The translations under genes were made by a program, and so were the position numbers. A model generated the notes under the pieces. The model searched no databases. It was not told the DNA's origin and was given only the letters and a program-made list of their open reading frames with translations. 32,972 nt of DNA, taken from assembly GCA_964372145.1 (NCBI GenBank), contig CAYJPM010000005.1, forward strand, positions 1 through 32,972, read 5' to 3'. Positions 15,807 to 23,765 of the stretch are shown one piece after another. Source of the DNA: CAKOSP01 sp964372145. GTDB taxonomy: Bacteria > Bacillota_I > Bacilli_A > RF39 > UBA660. The stretch's first letter is position 1. Each line of letters opens with the position of its first letter.

Positions 15807-15834
15807 AAAAAAGAACAAGCATTTGCTTATTCTT
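15807..15834 (-). terminator. Terminator of the T4SS operon
   Basis: A 10-bp stem (15811-15820 with 15825-15834, one G-U pair, loop of four) spans the virD4-like stop codon and is followed on the minus strand by a T-run. Confidence 0.88.
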
Positions 15835-18031
15835 CAAAAAAATCGTCAAAAAATTCGTCATCTGAAACTACATTGTCATTAACAATTTTACTGTCAACAT
15901 CAACATTAATTTTTGGTTTTTCAGCTACTTCTTTCTTTTGTTCACTGACTACTGGTTTTGTTTCTAAAACTTCCTCTGTTTTTAAACTTTCGATCGGTTT
16001 AGCTGTTTCTGTTTTATTTTCTAATTTGTTTTCTAATTTCTCAACTTTTGCTTTTTCTCTTTTTTCTTCTTCATCTAATTCTTTAAGTTTTCTGTCAATA
16101 TCTTTCATCATAGCATCTATATCCATATCATTAAATGGTTTTGCTCCTGGATTTTTGTTAGCTGTACTAGGATTAGATAGAGAATTAGTATTATTGTTTG
16201 CAAATGGGTTTGGCCCAAAAGGATTTGGTCCGAATGGACTTGGCCCAAATGGACTTGGCCCAAAAGGATTAAATCCTCCCATAGGTTGATTTGGATCTTG
16301 TCCCATTTCAATTGCTTTTTTCTTTTTTTCTTCTGCTACAAACTTTTTGATATCAAACATTTGAACTTCTTTTACATTTCTAACTGGGTATTCAGCTTTA
16401 GGAAATTCTTCTCCCCAATTAATTTTAAAGTTAGGTTTTAATTGAGTTTTAAAAGGATTAGTTCTAAGTCTTATTATAATAGCTTGAAACAATTTTAATT
16501 TTTGTAAATCAGATACAGTTATAAGTGGTGTAGACGCTGTTTTATCTTTATCTTTAGATTTAATTTCACCACACATTTTACTTATTTCTTCTAATGCTTT
16601 CATTTCTGTTGAAATTAAATATATTAAGTTACCACAGTTACCTTTAATAACTTCTCCTACATTTTCACCATATACATCATATAACTGTGCAAAGTTTTGG
16701 ATGATAAATGTAAATCTAATAGCTCTACTTCTTGCTGCTGATACCATTGAATCAACGTCTTTAAGTGGAGGCATATTTGCAAACTCATCTAATATAAAGT
16801 TCGTTCTATATTCAAGTTTTCCACCATTTTCATGCGCTACATCTACTAATGTTTCATAACATTGTTTAATAAATATTGTCATTAAACTATGGTAAGTTTT
16901 TTTCTCATCATGTATAACTAAGAATACTGCTGTTTTTTTACGACCGATGTCTCTCATATCAAAATCACTGTATGAAAGCATTTCACTTAGCGTTTCTTGT
17001 GTAGAAAATATACTTATTTTTTGTCTAAATGTTGATAAGATACTTCCTTTTGTTTCATTAGGAGCACTAATAGTAGCGGATGCAAATACATACGGTTTAG
17101 ATTGCTCACCTTTCAAAGTAAAATATTCTTTAATAAACGTACTATTACCAGCGTATCTTTCTTCACCAATTGTACTCATATAATTTATACTATTTAAATT
17201 TATTTCTTCTTCTTTGGCGTCTTGGAATAATCCTAGTGTTATACCAGCAAAATAATCTGCTGATGTTTTTTCCCAAAATGGATCGTTTTTATTAGATTGG
17301 TCGTATAAAATATTTAATGCAACATCGTTTAATAATTCAGTAGATTTATCTCTATTACCTTCTTTATAATAATGATAAGGTAATGATAAAGGATTCCAAG
17401 AGTTACCATTAACTGGTTCCCTAAAATTTAAAAGAACTATATTATATCCTTTAGATTTAAGATTTTCTGCTGTATATTTATATATTTCACCTTTGGGGTC
17501 AGTTATTACCATACTTTCACCCTTACGAGCTAATAGATTAACCATCGGTTTTACTAAACATTCGGTTTTACCTGATCCAGTTGACCCCAATACTAAGTTG
17601 TGATATTCACCATTATCAACAAAAAAACCTTTATCATTACTAATAAGTGGTACTCCTGCTGCTTTTAAATCCATATCATTTGGCATAGCTTTTTCAACAT
17701 CTTTTTGCGCTACAATTTCTTTTTCATTAGACCATCTTGCGTATCCATCGCTTGATTTTTCAGATATTTTTAAACCTACTCCATATCCTTTTTCTTTATT
17801 AAATATATAAGAAGATACATTTAAAAATATTATTAGTTGTATTCCAAGGAATAAGGCAATAGTTGCTACTAAGTATTCAGGAGTAAACGCTTCAAACGGC
17901 ATAAATCCATAAAAGACTCCTTCATTAGCAAATGATGCAAAATTTAATATAAGTATTGCACACAGATATAATAAAGCTATTGAATATATTATAAATATTT
18001 TAATATCTTTTGGTTCAATTTTAAATTTCAT
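15827..18031 (-). CDS. VirD4/TraG-type T4SS coupling ATPase
   Basis: The 734-residue protein has two N-terminal membrane helices (about 11-31 and 53-73), then a TraG/VirD4 ATPase. Walker A is GSTGSGKT (149-156), followed by MVITDPKGE, Walker B FILDEFANMPPL (D415, E416), and SAARSRAIRFTFIIQNFAQL. Such proteins bring substrates to the secretion channel. The tail after about residue 560 is low-complexity: Lys/Glu-rich, with tandem FGPxP units (588-610), ending in a very acidic DDEFFDDFFEE. Acidic C-terminal tails of coupling proteins often bind substrate or accessory factors, which is inference here. SD is GGAGG. It is the last gene of the operon; a TATAAT at 18052-18057 might add local transcription. 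Confidence 0.95.
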   Translation of the reverse strand: MKFKIEPKDIKIFIIYSIALLYLCAILILNFASFANEGVFYGFMPFEAFTPEYLVATIALFLGIQLIIFLNVSSYIFNKEKGYGVGLKISEKSSDGYARWSNEKEIVAQKDVEKAMPNDMDLKAAGVPLISNDKGFFVDNGEYHNLVLGSTGSGKTECLVKPMVNLLARKGESMVITDPKGEIYKYTAENLKSKGYNIVLLNFREPVNGNSWNPLSLPYHYYKEGNRDKSTELLNDVALNILYDQSNKNDPFWEKTSADYFAGITLGLFQDAKEEEINLNSINYMSTIGEERYAGNSTFIKEYFTLKGEQSKPYVFASATISAPNETKGSILSTFRQKISIFSTQETLSEMLSYSDFDMRDIGRKKTAVFLVIHDEKKTYHSLMTIFIKQCYETLVDVAHENGGKLEYRTNFILDEFANMPPLKDVDSMVSAARSRAIRFTFIIQNFAQLYDVYGENVGEVIKGNCGNLIYLISTEMKALEEISKMCGEIKSKDKDKTASTPLITVSDLQKLKLFQAIIIRLRTNPFKTQLKPNFKINWGEEFPKAEYPVRNVKEVQMFDIKKFVAEEKKKKAIEMGQDPNQPMGGFNPFGPSPFGPSPFGPNPFGPNPFANNNTNSLSNPSTANKNPGAKPFNDMDIDAMMKDIDRKLKELDEEEKREKAKVEKLENKLENKTETAKPIESLKTEEVLETKPVVSEQKKEVAEKPKINVDVDSKIVNDNVVSDDEFFDDFFEE

Positions 18032-18077
18032 ATTTGTCCTCCAATGTATGTATTATACTATAAAAAATTTTTTTTAA

Positions 18078-18947
18078 CTAGTTATTTTTTGTAATTTTTA
18101 CTGTGTAGTCTAGTACAGTATTTATTGTGAATTCAAATATGTTATTTTTATCATCCAGAACTACAATTTTGTCGTTTTCTACACTATAATTTTTAATTGT
18201 TCCAGTATACTCATTAAAAATATCTTCTCCAGTTTGATTGTCTACAATTTCATTATATTTTGTTTCATCATTGTTATATATGTATACTAAGTTATAAAAA
18301 TATGTATTAACCATGTATATTTCTGTTACTGGAGTTACATCTAATACATTTAACTCATTTGGTTCAATAGTTTTTTCGCTGTACATATCATCTCTTATGT
18401 CTATCTCATTTTCAGAATATATTTTTTCATCTATAATATCTATTAACATAGTGTTATTTCTTTTATCTACTGTTATTAAATAGTATATATCAGTGTTAAA
18501 CAATTCATAGCCCAATGGTATTTCGTCGTATTCACCACCTCTGTATTCTGATATACTACCTTTTACAAATAAGAAATAATTTCCTAAATCATAATTATTG
18601 ACAGATTTAATTTCTTCAATAATAAATTGTAATTCATAAACATTACTTAAATCAATTTTATAAAAATTATATAAATCCTCTTTATTATTAATATTATTAG
18701 TAAATGATGAAATATTTTCATATTCTTGATTAAATAAAATTGAATGGTACATTGTTAATTTTGCTGTAATTGCATCAAACAAATTATGTTCATCTAAGCC
18801 TGTTTTATTTATAATATAATTTAAATTATCTAAATTATTATCTTTATTATGACTTTCTTCGTTTGCTTGTGTTAATAAAAATAAAATTCCAACAATTAAT
18901 GCCATCACAATAATTATTATAATAACTACTTTTGTCTTATTTTTCAT
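18078..18947 (-). CDS. Single-span T4SS operon protein in the VirB8/TcpC position
   Basis: No family is recognisable from sequence alone. The 289-residue protein has one N-terminal membrane helix (about 7-27) and an acidic, Asn/Tyr-rich extracytoplasmic part with no Cys. That part seems to hold two alpha+beta segments, about 50-190 and 200-289. A single N-terminal span followed by one or two NTF2-like folds is the layout of VirB8 and Gram-positive TcpC, and this operon otherwise lacks such a component. I therefore suggest that role by topology and context only. SD AAAGGAG; it lies 12 bases after the GH24-M23 gene. Confidence 0.7.
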   Translation of the reverse strand: MKNKTKVVIIIIIVMALIVGILFLLTQANEESHNKDNNLDNLNYIINKTGLDEHNLFDAITAKLTMYHSILFNQEYENISSFTNNINNKEDLYNFYKIDLSNVYELQFIIEEIKSVNNYDLGNYFLFVKGSISEYRGGEYDEIPLGYELFNTDIYYLITVDKRNNTMLIDIIDEKIYSENEIDIRDDMYSEKTIEPNELNVLDVTPVTEIYMVNTYFYNLVYIYNNDETKYNEIVDNQTGEDIFNEYTGTIKNYSVENDKIVVLDDKNNIFEFTINTVLDYTVKITKNN

Positions 18948-18959
18948 ATTTTACTCCTT

Positions 18960-21041
18960 TTATAATGGTACATATATATCTTCCAAATATGTTGGAGGCT
19001 TTGTTTCTTTTTGTTGTGGCCTAGGATCATTAGGTGTTATAAATTGTAATGGATCAACTCTGCAATTTGTTGAAGCGCATCCCACGTAAACTTCAAAATG
19101 TAAGTGAACTCCTGTAGAACCACCTGTGGTACCCATTGTACCGATAATTTGACCTTGTGTTACAGTTGAACCAGTCGATACGGTTATTGAATTTGGAGCT
19201 AAATGTCCGTATAATGTATAATTTCCATCGTCATGTTTTATTTTCACTAAATTTCCCCAAGAAGTACCACCTGTCCACGTTTTTATTGAATTTCTAACTT
19301 CAACTACTGTTCCACTTTTAGCTGCTATTATTAATCCTCCACCTGCTATATCTAAACCTCGATGATAATCCTCTTTGCCATCTACTCCCGTATTTGGATT
19401 CCCATCTAAATCTCTCCAACCAAAATAACTTGAAATATATAATGTTGTAGGTGTTCCGCTTGCCATTCCATTACCTTCAGCATTACTTCCTATGGGCCAC
19501 CAATATTCTCCATTAGTACTATAACCTAGTAAACCGGTAAATATATTTTCAATTACATTTTCTGAGTCATAATCGTGGTACTCTTCATAATAATCTTTGT
19601 ATGACATTTGTTTTGTTTCGCCGGTTTCTTCATCTTCTTCTAGAGCTCTACCTTCGTAGAAATTGTATTCAGTGTCTTGATAATCTCCAGTTACAAATAA
19701 TGAAAATTCAGATTTTCTTCTTTTCATAATTTCCATATTATATTCTTCTAGTGCTGTTTTTTCTTCTTCTGGTAGATTCTCTTCTATTTCTGCTAAACCT
19801 ATTTTTTTCATTACTTCCCATAATTCTTCATAACTACTATTTTTAAAAGCATTTACTAAATCAGGAATATATTCATTACCTTCTGAATATGCTAAAACAG
19901 ATAAGGCATCAATTTGATGTATTTGTAATTCTATTTTGTTTTCTTTTAATATTTCTCTTATTTCTTCTTCAATATCTAAGTAAATATGAGTGATAATTAT
20001 ATAATCAATAATTTCAACGTCTATACATTCTCCTAGTTTGTGAGAGTAACCTGAAACTACATCACCAGCAAAAAATTCGTCATACCCTTTATTAGCAATA
20101 ATTGTTTCTACTGTTTCGTTTTTTAATTTTCCTGTTGTGAAGCTTGGCCCAACTAAATAAATTCCATTTTGGTCTTCCACTACATAACAAGGATCACCAT
20201 GTTCATTAGTAGAAATTTCTGTTGTATATACTAATTCTTTTAAATAATCTAAACTTGTGCCATTATAATTTACATCTTCATATTTTTTATTATATTCTCT
20301 TTCAGCATTGTTTACTGTATTATCCATTGAAATAATTATAAATAAAATAATTATAAATAATGCTACAACTCCAAGAGTAATCCACCCTGCTGGTGTTGAG
20401 AAAAATGCTATTATACTTCCTGTTGCTGTTGCAGTACCTGTTCCAGCTGCAGCTGCTCCGGCGGCTCCAGCACTTGCTCCGGCAGCCGATGCTCCTGCAC
20501 CAGCTCCTGCTGCAGTTGTTCCTGTTCCTGTAGCTGCACTCTTTGTTGCAGTTGATGCTGCTTTAGCAGCACTTGTACCTGTTCCACCAGCTCCGGTAGA
20601 TGTTGGGCTTGTTGGTAATTTTGTTGGAGCATTTCCTCCAGGTGCTTTAACGCTAGTTTGCGGTGTATTTGCATTACTAGATATATTGTTATTGACTGAT
20701 GGATTTTGACCTAAGTCTTTATTCATTAAATTATCCTTAGGAACATCATCTGTACTTGGAGAATTTAAATTACTGTTAGGATTTTTTTTTACCTGATTTG
20801 GATTAGAATTATTTGTTGGATTAGTCGGATTATTATTATTTAAAGAAGTGTTACTATCGGAAGTTGATGATTCCCCTTTGTTATTAGTTTTTCTATCGCT
20901 TATTTTCTTTTTAATATAGTCTTCTGCTTTATTTTTAGCATAATTTTTACCTTCTTCTTTAGCAATTTCTCCTAAAGAAGGTTCTTGCTGCTCAGGTTCT
21001 AGGAATTCATCATCAATATATTCTTCATCATCGTAATCCAT
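18960..21041 (-). CDS. Membrane-anchored bifunctional GH24 lysozyme / M23 endopeptidase of the T4SS
   Basis: The 693-residue protein has a disordered Asn/Pro/Ser-rich cytoplasmic N-terminus (1-150), an Ala/Gly/Thr linker (151-208) and one membrane helix (209-238). Residues about 262-452 look like GH24 (T4-type) lysozyme: a Glu before CYVVEDQNG, the helix IHQIDALSVLAYSEG and the family's closing pattern KRRKSEFSLFVTG. Residues 535-668 are peptidase_M23 with H560, D564, H612 and HLHFE (H646, H648). It should cut both glycan and peptide bonds to open the wall for the channel, the job of VirB1 or CwlT. Four Cys (285, 339, 655, 660) lie outside the membrane. SD GGAGGTG; a terminator-like hairpin precedes it. 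Confidence 0.88.
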   Translation of the reverse strand: MDYDDEEYIDDEFLEPEQQEPSLGEIAKEEGKNYAKNKAEDYIKKKISDRKTNNKGESSTSDSNTSLNNNNPTNPTNNSNPNQVKKNPNSNLNSPSTDDVPKDNLMNKDLGQNPSVNNNISSNANTPQTSVKAPGGNAPTKLPTSPTSTGAGGTGTSAAKAASTATKSAATGTGTTAAGAGAGASAAGASAGAAGAAAAGTGTATATGSIIAFFSTPAGWITLGVVALFIIILFIIISMDNTVNNAEREYNKKYEDVNYNGTSLDYLKELVYTTEISTNEHGDPCYVVEDQNGIYLVGPSFTTGKLKNETVETIIANKGYDEFFAGDVVSGYSHKLGECIDVEIIDYIIITHIYLDIEEEIREILKENKIELQIHQIDALSVLAYSEGNEYIPDLVNAFKNSSYEELWEVMKKIGLAEIEENLPEEEKTALEEYNMEIMKRRKSEFSLFVTGDYQDTEYNFYEGRALEEDEETGETKQMSYKDYYEEYHDYDSENVIENIFTGLLGYSTNGEYWWPIGSNAEGNGMASGTPTTLYISSYFGWRDLDGNPNTGVDGKEDYHRGLDIAGGGLIIAAKSGTVVEVRNSIKTWTGGTSWGNLVKIKHDDGNYTLYGHLAPNSITVSTGSTVTQGQIIGTMGTTGGSTGVHLHFEVYVGCASTNCRVDPLQFITPNDPRPQQKETKPPTYLEDIYVPL
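20418..20591 (-). other. Ala/Gly/Ser/Thr linker region, GC-rich island
   Basis: Residues 151-208 of the lytic protein are almost entirely Ala, Gly, Ser and Thr. The DNA is much richer in GC than the surroundings and is internally repetitive (GCAGGAGC-like units). Confidence 0.8.
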
Positions 21042-21067
21042 AATTTCACCTCCAGTTTTATTTTTTT

Positions 21068-21096
21068 ATATAGAAAAAAACTTTTGCAAGTTTTTT
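21068..21096 (-). terminator. Intra-operon terminator or attenuator after virB4
   Basis: A 9-bp stem (21075-21083 with 21088-21096, four-base loop) starts right after the virB4-like stop codon and is followed on the minus strand by T-rich sequence. No promoter is evident between it and the next gene, so it should reduce rather than abolish downstream expression. Confidence 0.65.
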
Positions 21097-21097
21097 C

Positions 21098-22885
21098 TTA
21101 TAGACCTCCGCCAGAACCAAAAGAATCTAATTCTTCTGCAGTGGCTATAACATTTATTTGCATTCTTCTGTTTCCACAAATAAATAAACCTTGTCCTTGA
21201 CTGTACATTTTTACTTTTTCTTTTTCTGATTCATTCAAATCAATTAATTTACCTAAATCATCTACTGCTTGTTTTCTTAAATTCATTATCAAATAATATG
21301 ATGCATTATCAAAAATTGCTTTACCATGAACAATTACACTTGGATCAGCAAAATCTGTTGGTTGTTGTGTAATAATTATTGTTCCAGTATTATATTTTCT
21401 ACTTCTTCTTTGAATTTGAGATAAAAATTCTGCTCCAAGTTCATTTTTTGTAGCTAACAATACATGTGCTTCATCTAACATCATTACTGTATTTATAGCT
21501 TTATCTAAACATAATCCCCATGCATATTTTAATATATTAAAAAATAATGCATTTCTAATGTTTTCATCGCTATTCATTAACTCTTTTATATTAAATGTAA
21601 TAAAATCACTGTTAACGCTTATAGTAGTATGACCTGTAAAATAATATCTTAACTCTTTAATTAATGGTCTTATTTTAAGTTCTAATCTTTCAACAACATC
21701 TCTTTCTCTAGTTGCTTCAGTCATTGATAATAATCTACCTTTTATTGTTGCGTATACATCATCAAATGTTGGATAATCAGTACTCTTTAGTTGATTAAAA
21801 TCAGTATTATAATCGATTTTAAATCTTTTATATGTATCCTGTACTACTTCACTAAACATTGCAAGTACATCTTCTTCAATTGATGGTGAATAATATTTCA
21901 AGAAAGCTTTTACTTGTTGAATAGTTCTTGTTAAAACAGTATATCCTAGACCTTGTTCTATTTCTTCTTCATCTGTATCTACTACAATTTCTAGTGGATT
22001 AATCATTCCAAAGTCTCCACCTTTACCAAGATCAATAAAATCTCCACCCATTGCATATACTAAATCTTCAAGTTCTCCTTCTGGATCTATTACAACTATT
22101 TTAAAACCATTTCTTATGTGTGTTCTAAGCAATAATTTTGCTGCTGTTGATTTACCTGAACCTGATGTACCTAATAAAATTATATTAGCGTTATTTCTGT
22201 TTGTTTCTTTTTTATATTGATATAAAAATTGATTAAATAGTACAACACCACCAGATGCATCCACTCCAAATAAAGTTGAACTACCCGGGTCTTTAATACT
22301 ATCAAATACAAATGGATACATAGCCGCAACTGTAATTGATGGTACTGGTGTACCAATTCTTTCTTCTATGTCTTGAGCTGGGAATATTGGTAGTATTGAT
22401 TTTAAAGCTTTTTCTTGCTCAAACATTAAAGCTACTGCTCTAAGGCCCATTCCTTCTAAGAAATTTTTAAGTTCCATTTTCCTAAATTCTAATTGTTCTT
22501 TAGTATCTGCTGTAAGCATTATATGTAATTGGAAATCAAATATTCTAGCTTGTGTAGCTGCCAACATCGAGATAAAACTTTCTAATGATTCATAGTCAAT
22601 TCTTATTCTTTCCTGAAGAGTATGATCTTTTTCACTTTGATATCTTGTTTTTAAGTCCGCTATCTCTTTATTTATCATTTTTCTTAATATATCAAATGAT
22701 ATTGGTATATGTTTTGCTGCTATTTTAACACCTGGTATATTAATTAAATCACTTAAATATCCAAGGTAAATATTTTTTGGAAATGTTACAACTGTTAAAA
22801 TAGTAGAATATTTTTCTCCTAAATTAAACTCTGTTGCCCTAAAATCAATTCCTTTAGGTGCTAACTCACTTTTTAATTTTGACAT
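21098..22885 (-). CDS. VirB4-like T4SS ATPase
   Basis: This 595-residue ATPase has Walker A GTSGSGKS (239-246), FKIVVIDPEGE, Walker B VMMLDEAHVLL (D471, E472), and IQRRSRKYNTGTIIITQQPTDF, the pattern of VirB4/TraE/TraC ATPases that power channel assembly and transport. The N-terminal part (ELAPKGIDFRATEFNLGEKYSTILTV) is the usual pre-ATPase region. VirB4 proteins are often about 800 residues; here the first roughly 190 are encoded separately just upstream. The ATG directly follows that gene's TAA in the same reading frame. SD GGTGAT lies in the upstream gene's last codons. Confidence 0.94.
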   Translation of the reverse strand: MSKLKSELAPKGIDFRATEFNLGEKYSTILTVVTFPKNIYLGYLSDLINIPGVKIAAKHIPISFDILRKMINKEIADLKTRYQSEKDHTLQERIRIDYESLESFISMLAATQARIFDFQLHIMLTADTKEQLEFRKMELKNFLEGMGLRAVALMFEQEKALKSILPIFPAQDIEERIGTPVPSITVAAMYPFVFDSIKDPGSSTLFGVDASGGVVLFNQFLYQYKKETNRNNANIILLGTSGSGKSTAAKLLLRTHIRNGFKIVVIDPEGELEDLVYAMGGDFIDLGKGGDFGMINPLEIVVDTDEEEIEQGLGYTVLTRTIQQVKAFLKYYSPSIEEDVLAMFSEVVQDTYKRFKIDYNTDFNQLKSTDYPTFDDVYATIKGRLLSMTEATRERDVVERLELKIRPLIKELRYYFTGHTTISVNSDFITFNIKELMNSDENIRNALFFNILKYAWGLCLDKAINTVMMLDEAHVLLATKNELGAEFLSQIQRRSRKYNTGTIIITQQPTDFADPSVIVHGKAIFDNASYYLIMNLRKQAVDDLGKLIDLNESEKEKVKMYSQGQGLFICGNRRMQINVIATAEELDSFGSGGGL

Positions 22886-23464
22886 TTACATCACCGTCCT
22901 TAAAAATGTTCCATCGCCATCATCCATAAAATTATCAATTATCATTCTTAAATCATCATTACTTGTTTGTGTAGAATTAAGACCTGAATTTGCTAAACCA
23001 CTCATCATATTGTGTAATTTTTTTTGAATTAAGTCCATTCTTGTTTCTTTAAATAATATAAAATATTCAGTGTCTACTACACTATATTCAGCACCTATAA
23101 ACATATTTATTTTATTCATATCTTGCATTATCAATTTTTTTCTAAATTGATCTTCAACTTTATTATACATTAATTGTAGTTGTGAAAAATATAGTGATAA
23201 ATCAACAGGTCTATCCGCTACTATCAACCAAAATTCATAATCAAATGAATTATAAAAATTTTGTAATGCATTCACTGTAGCTGTTTGCAGATTTTGATCC
23301 TGGATAAATATATTTTTAGGATGTACTTTTACACCCGTAACTATTTCACCTGAATCTAATTGTATCATTCCATTTATAATTTGTTTTACTGGCATCCAAT
23401 CTTCACTAAACGGTGAATTACTTATTCCTTTTTTACTATTTAATTTATTTGCCATCTTTAACAC
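22886..23464 (-). CDS. Separate N-terminal module of VirB4 (TraC/TrsE-like domain)
   Basis: The 192-residue soluble protein has no membrane helix and no ATPase motif. WMPVKQIINGMIQLDSGEIVTGVKVHPKNIFI and the following NALQNFYNSFDYEFWLIV match the small beta-rich domain that opens many Gram-positive TraE/TrsE/VirB4 proteins. It is followed without a gap by the VirB4 ATPase in the same frame, separated by one TAA. The start is uncertain: GTG 23464 has AAGGG five bases upstream, and ATG 23455 is the alternative; both overlap the PrgI gene. I infer that it docks with the ATPase to rebuild a full VirB4. Confidence 0.8.
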   Translation of the reverse strand: MLKMANKLNSKKGISNSPFSEDWMPVKQIINGMIQLDSGEIVTGVKVHPKNIFIQDQNLQTATVNALQNFYNSFDYEFWLIVADRPVDLSLYFSQLQLMYNKVEDQFRKKLIMQDMNKINMFIGAEYSVVDTEYFILFKETRMDLIQKKLHNMMSGLANSGLNSTQTSNDDLRMIIDNFMDDGDGTFLRTVM

Positions 23465-23753
23465 ACCAACCCTTCCAAAAATATCTTCTTCTATTCATAT
23501 AAAATGTTAAAAAATTTGTTATTAACTGTAATACATTATGATAATAAGGTACCGGCATAACTAAAAATGCTGTAATTATTAATGGAAGTAGCATTAATAT
23601 CATTTGTGTAATTGTAGGATTTTGAAATATTAATAATACTATCAATGTTATCCCACATCCGCTTCCAAATAATATTAAATCAATTGGTGTAAAGAAACCC
23701 AATATTAATTGAGATTTTTTACTATTAGCAGGTATCATATAATTATTATTCAC
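23445..23753 (-). CDS. PrgI/VirB3-like T4SS membrane protein
   Basis: The 102-residue protein has two adjacent hydrophobic helices (about 25-45 and 50-70) and the family ending NRRRYFWKGWCVKDGK. PrgI-type proteins stand in for VirB3 in Gram-positive conjugation systems and sit next to VirB4, as here. The start is GTG at 23753 with AAGGAG eight bases upstream. The 3' end overlaps the next gene by 11-20 bases depending on its start, so the two are translationally linked. Confidence 0.88.
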   Translation of the reverse strand: MNNNYMIPANSKKSQLILGFFTPIDLILFGSGCGITLIVLLIFQNPTITQMILMLLPLIITAFLVMPVPYYHNVLQLITNFLTFYMNRRRYFWKGWCVKDGK

Positions 23754-23765
23754 TAGTTATTCTCC

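Noticed and set aside
15873..16289. 138-residue plus-strand frame opposite the virD4 tail
   Set aside because: Its Ser/Phe/Gly-Leu repeats mirror the FGPxP and Glu/Lys repeats of the real gene.
20308..20709. 133-residue plus-strand Ala/Pro/Val-rich reading frame
   Set aside because: It is antisense to the Ala/Gly linker of the lytic protein. The composition is a mirror of the GC-rich linker codons, and no SD precedes it.
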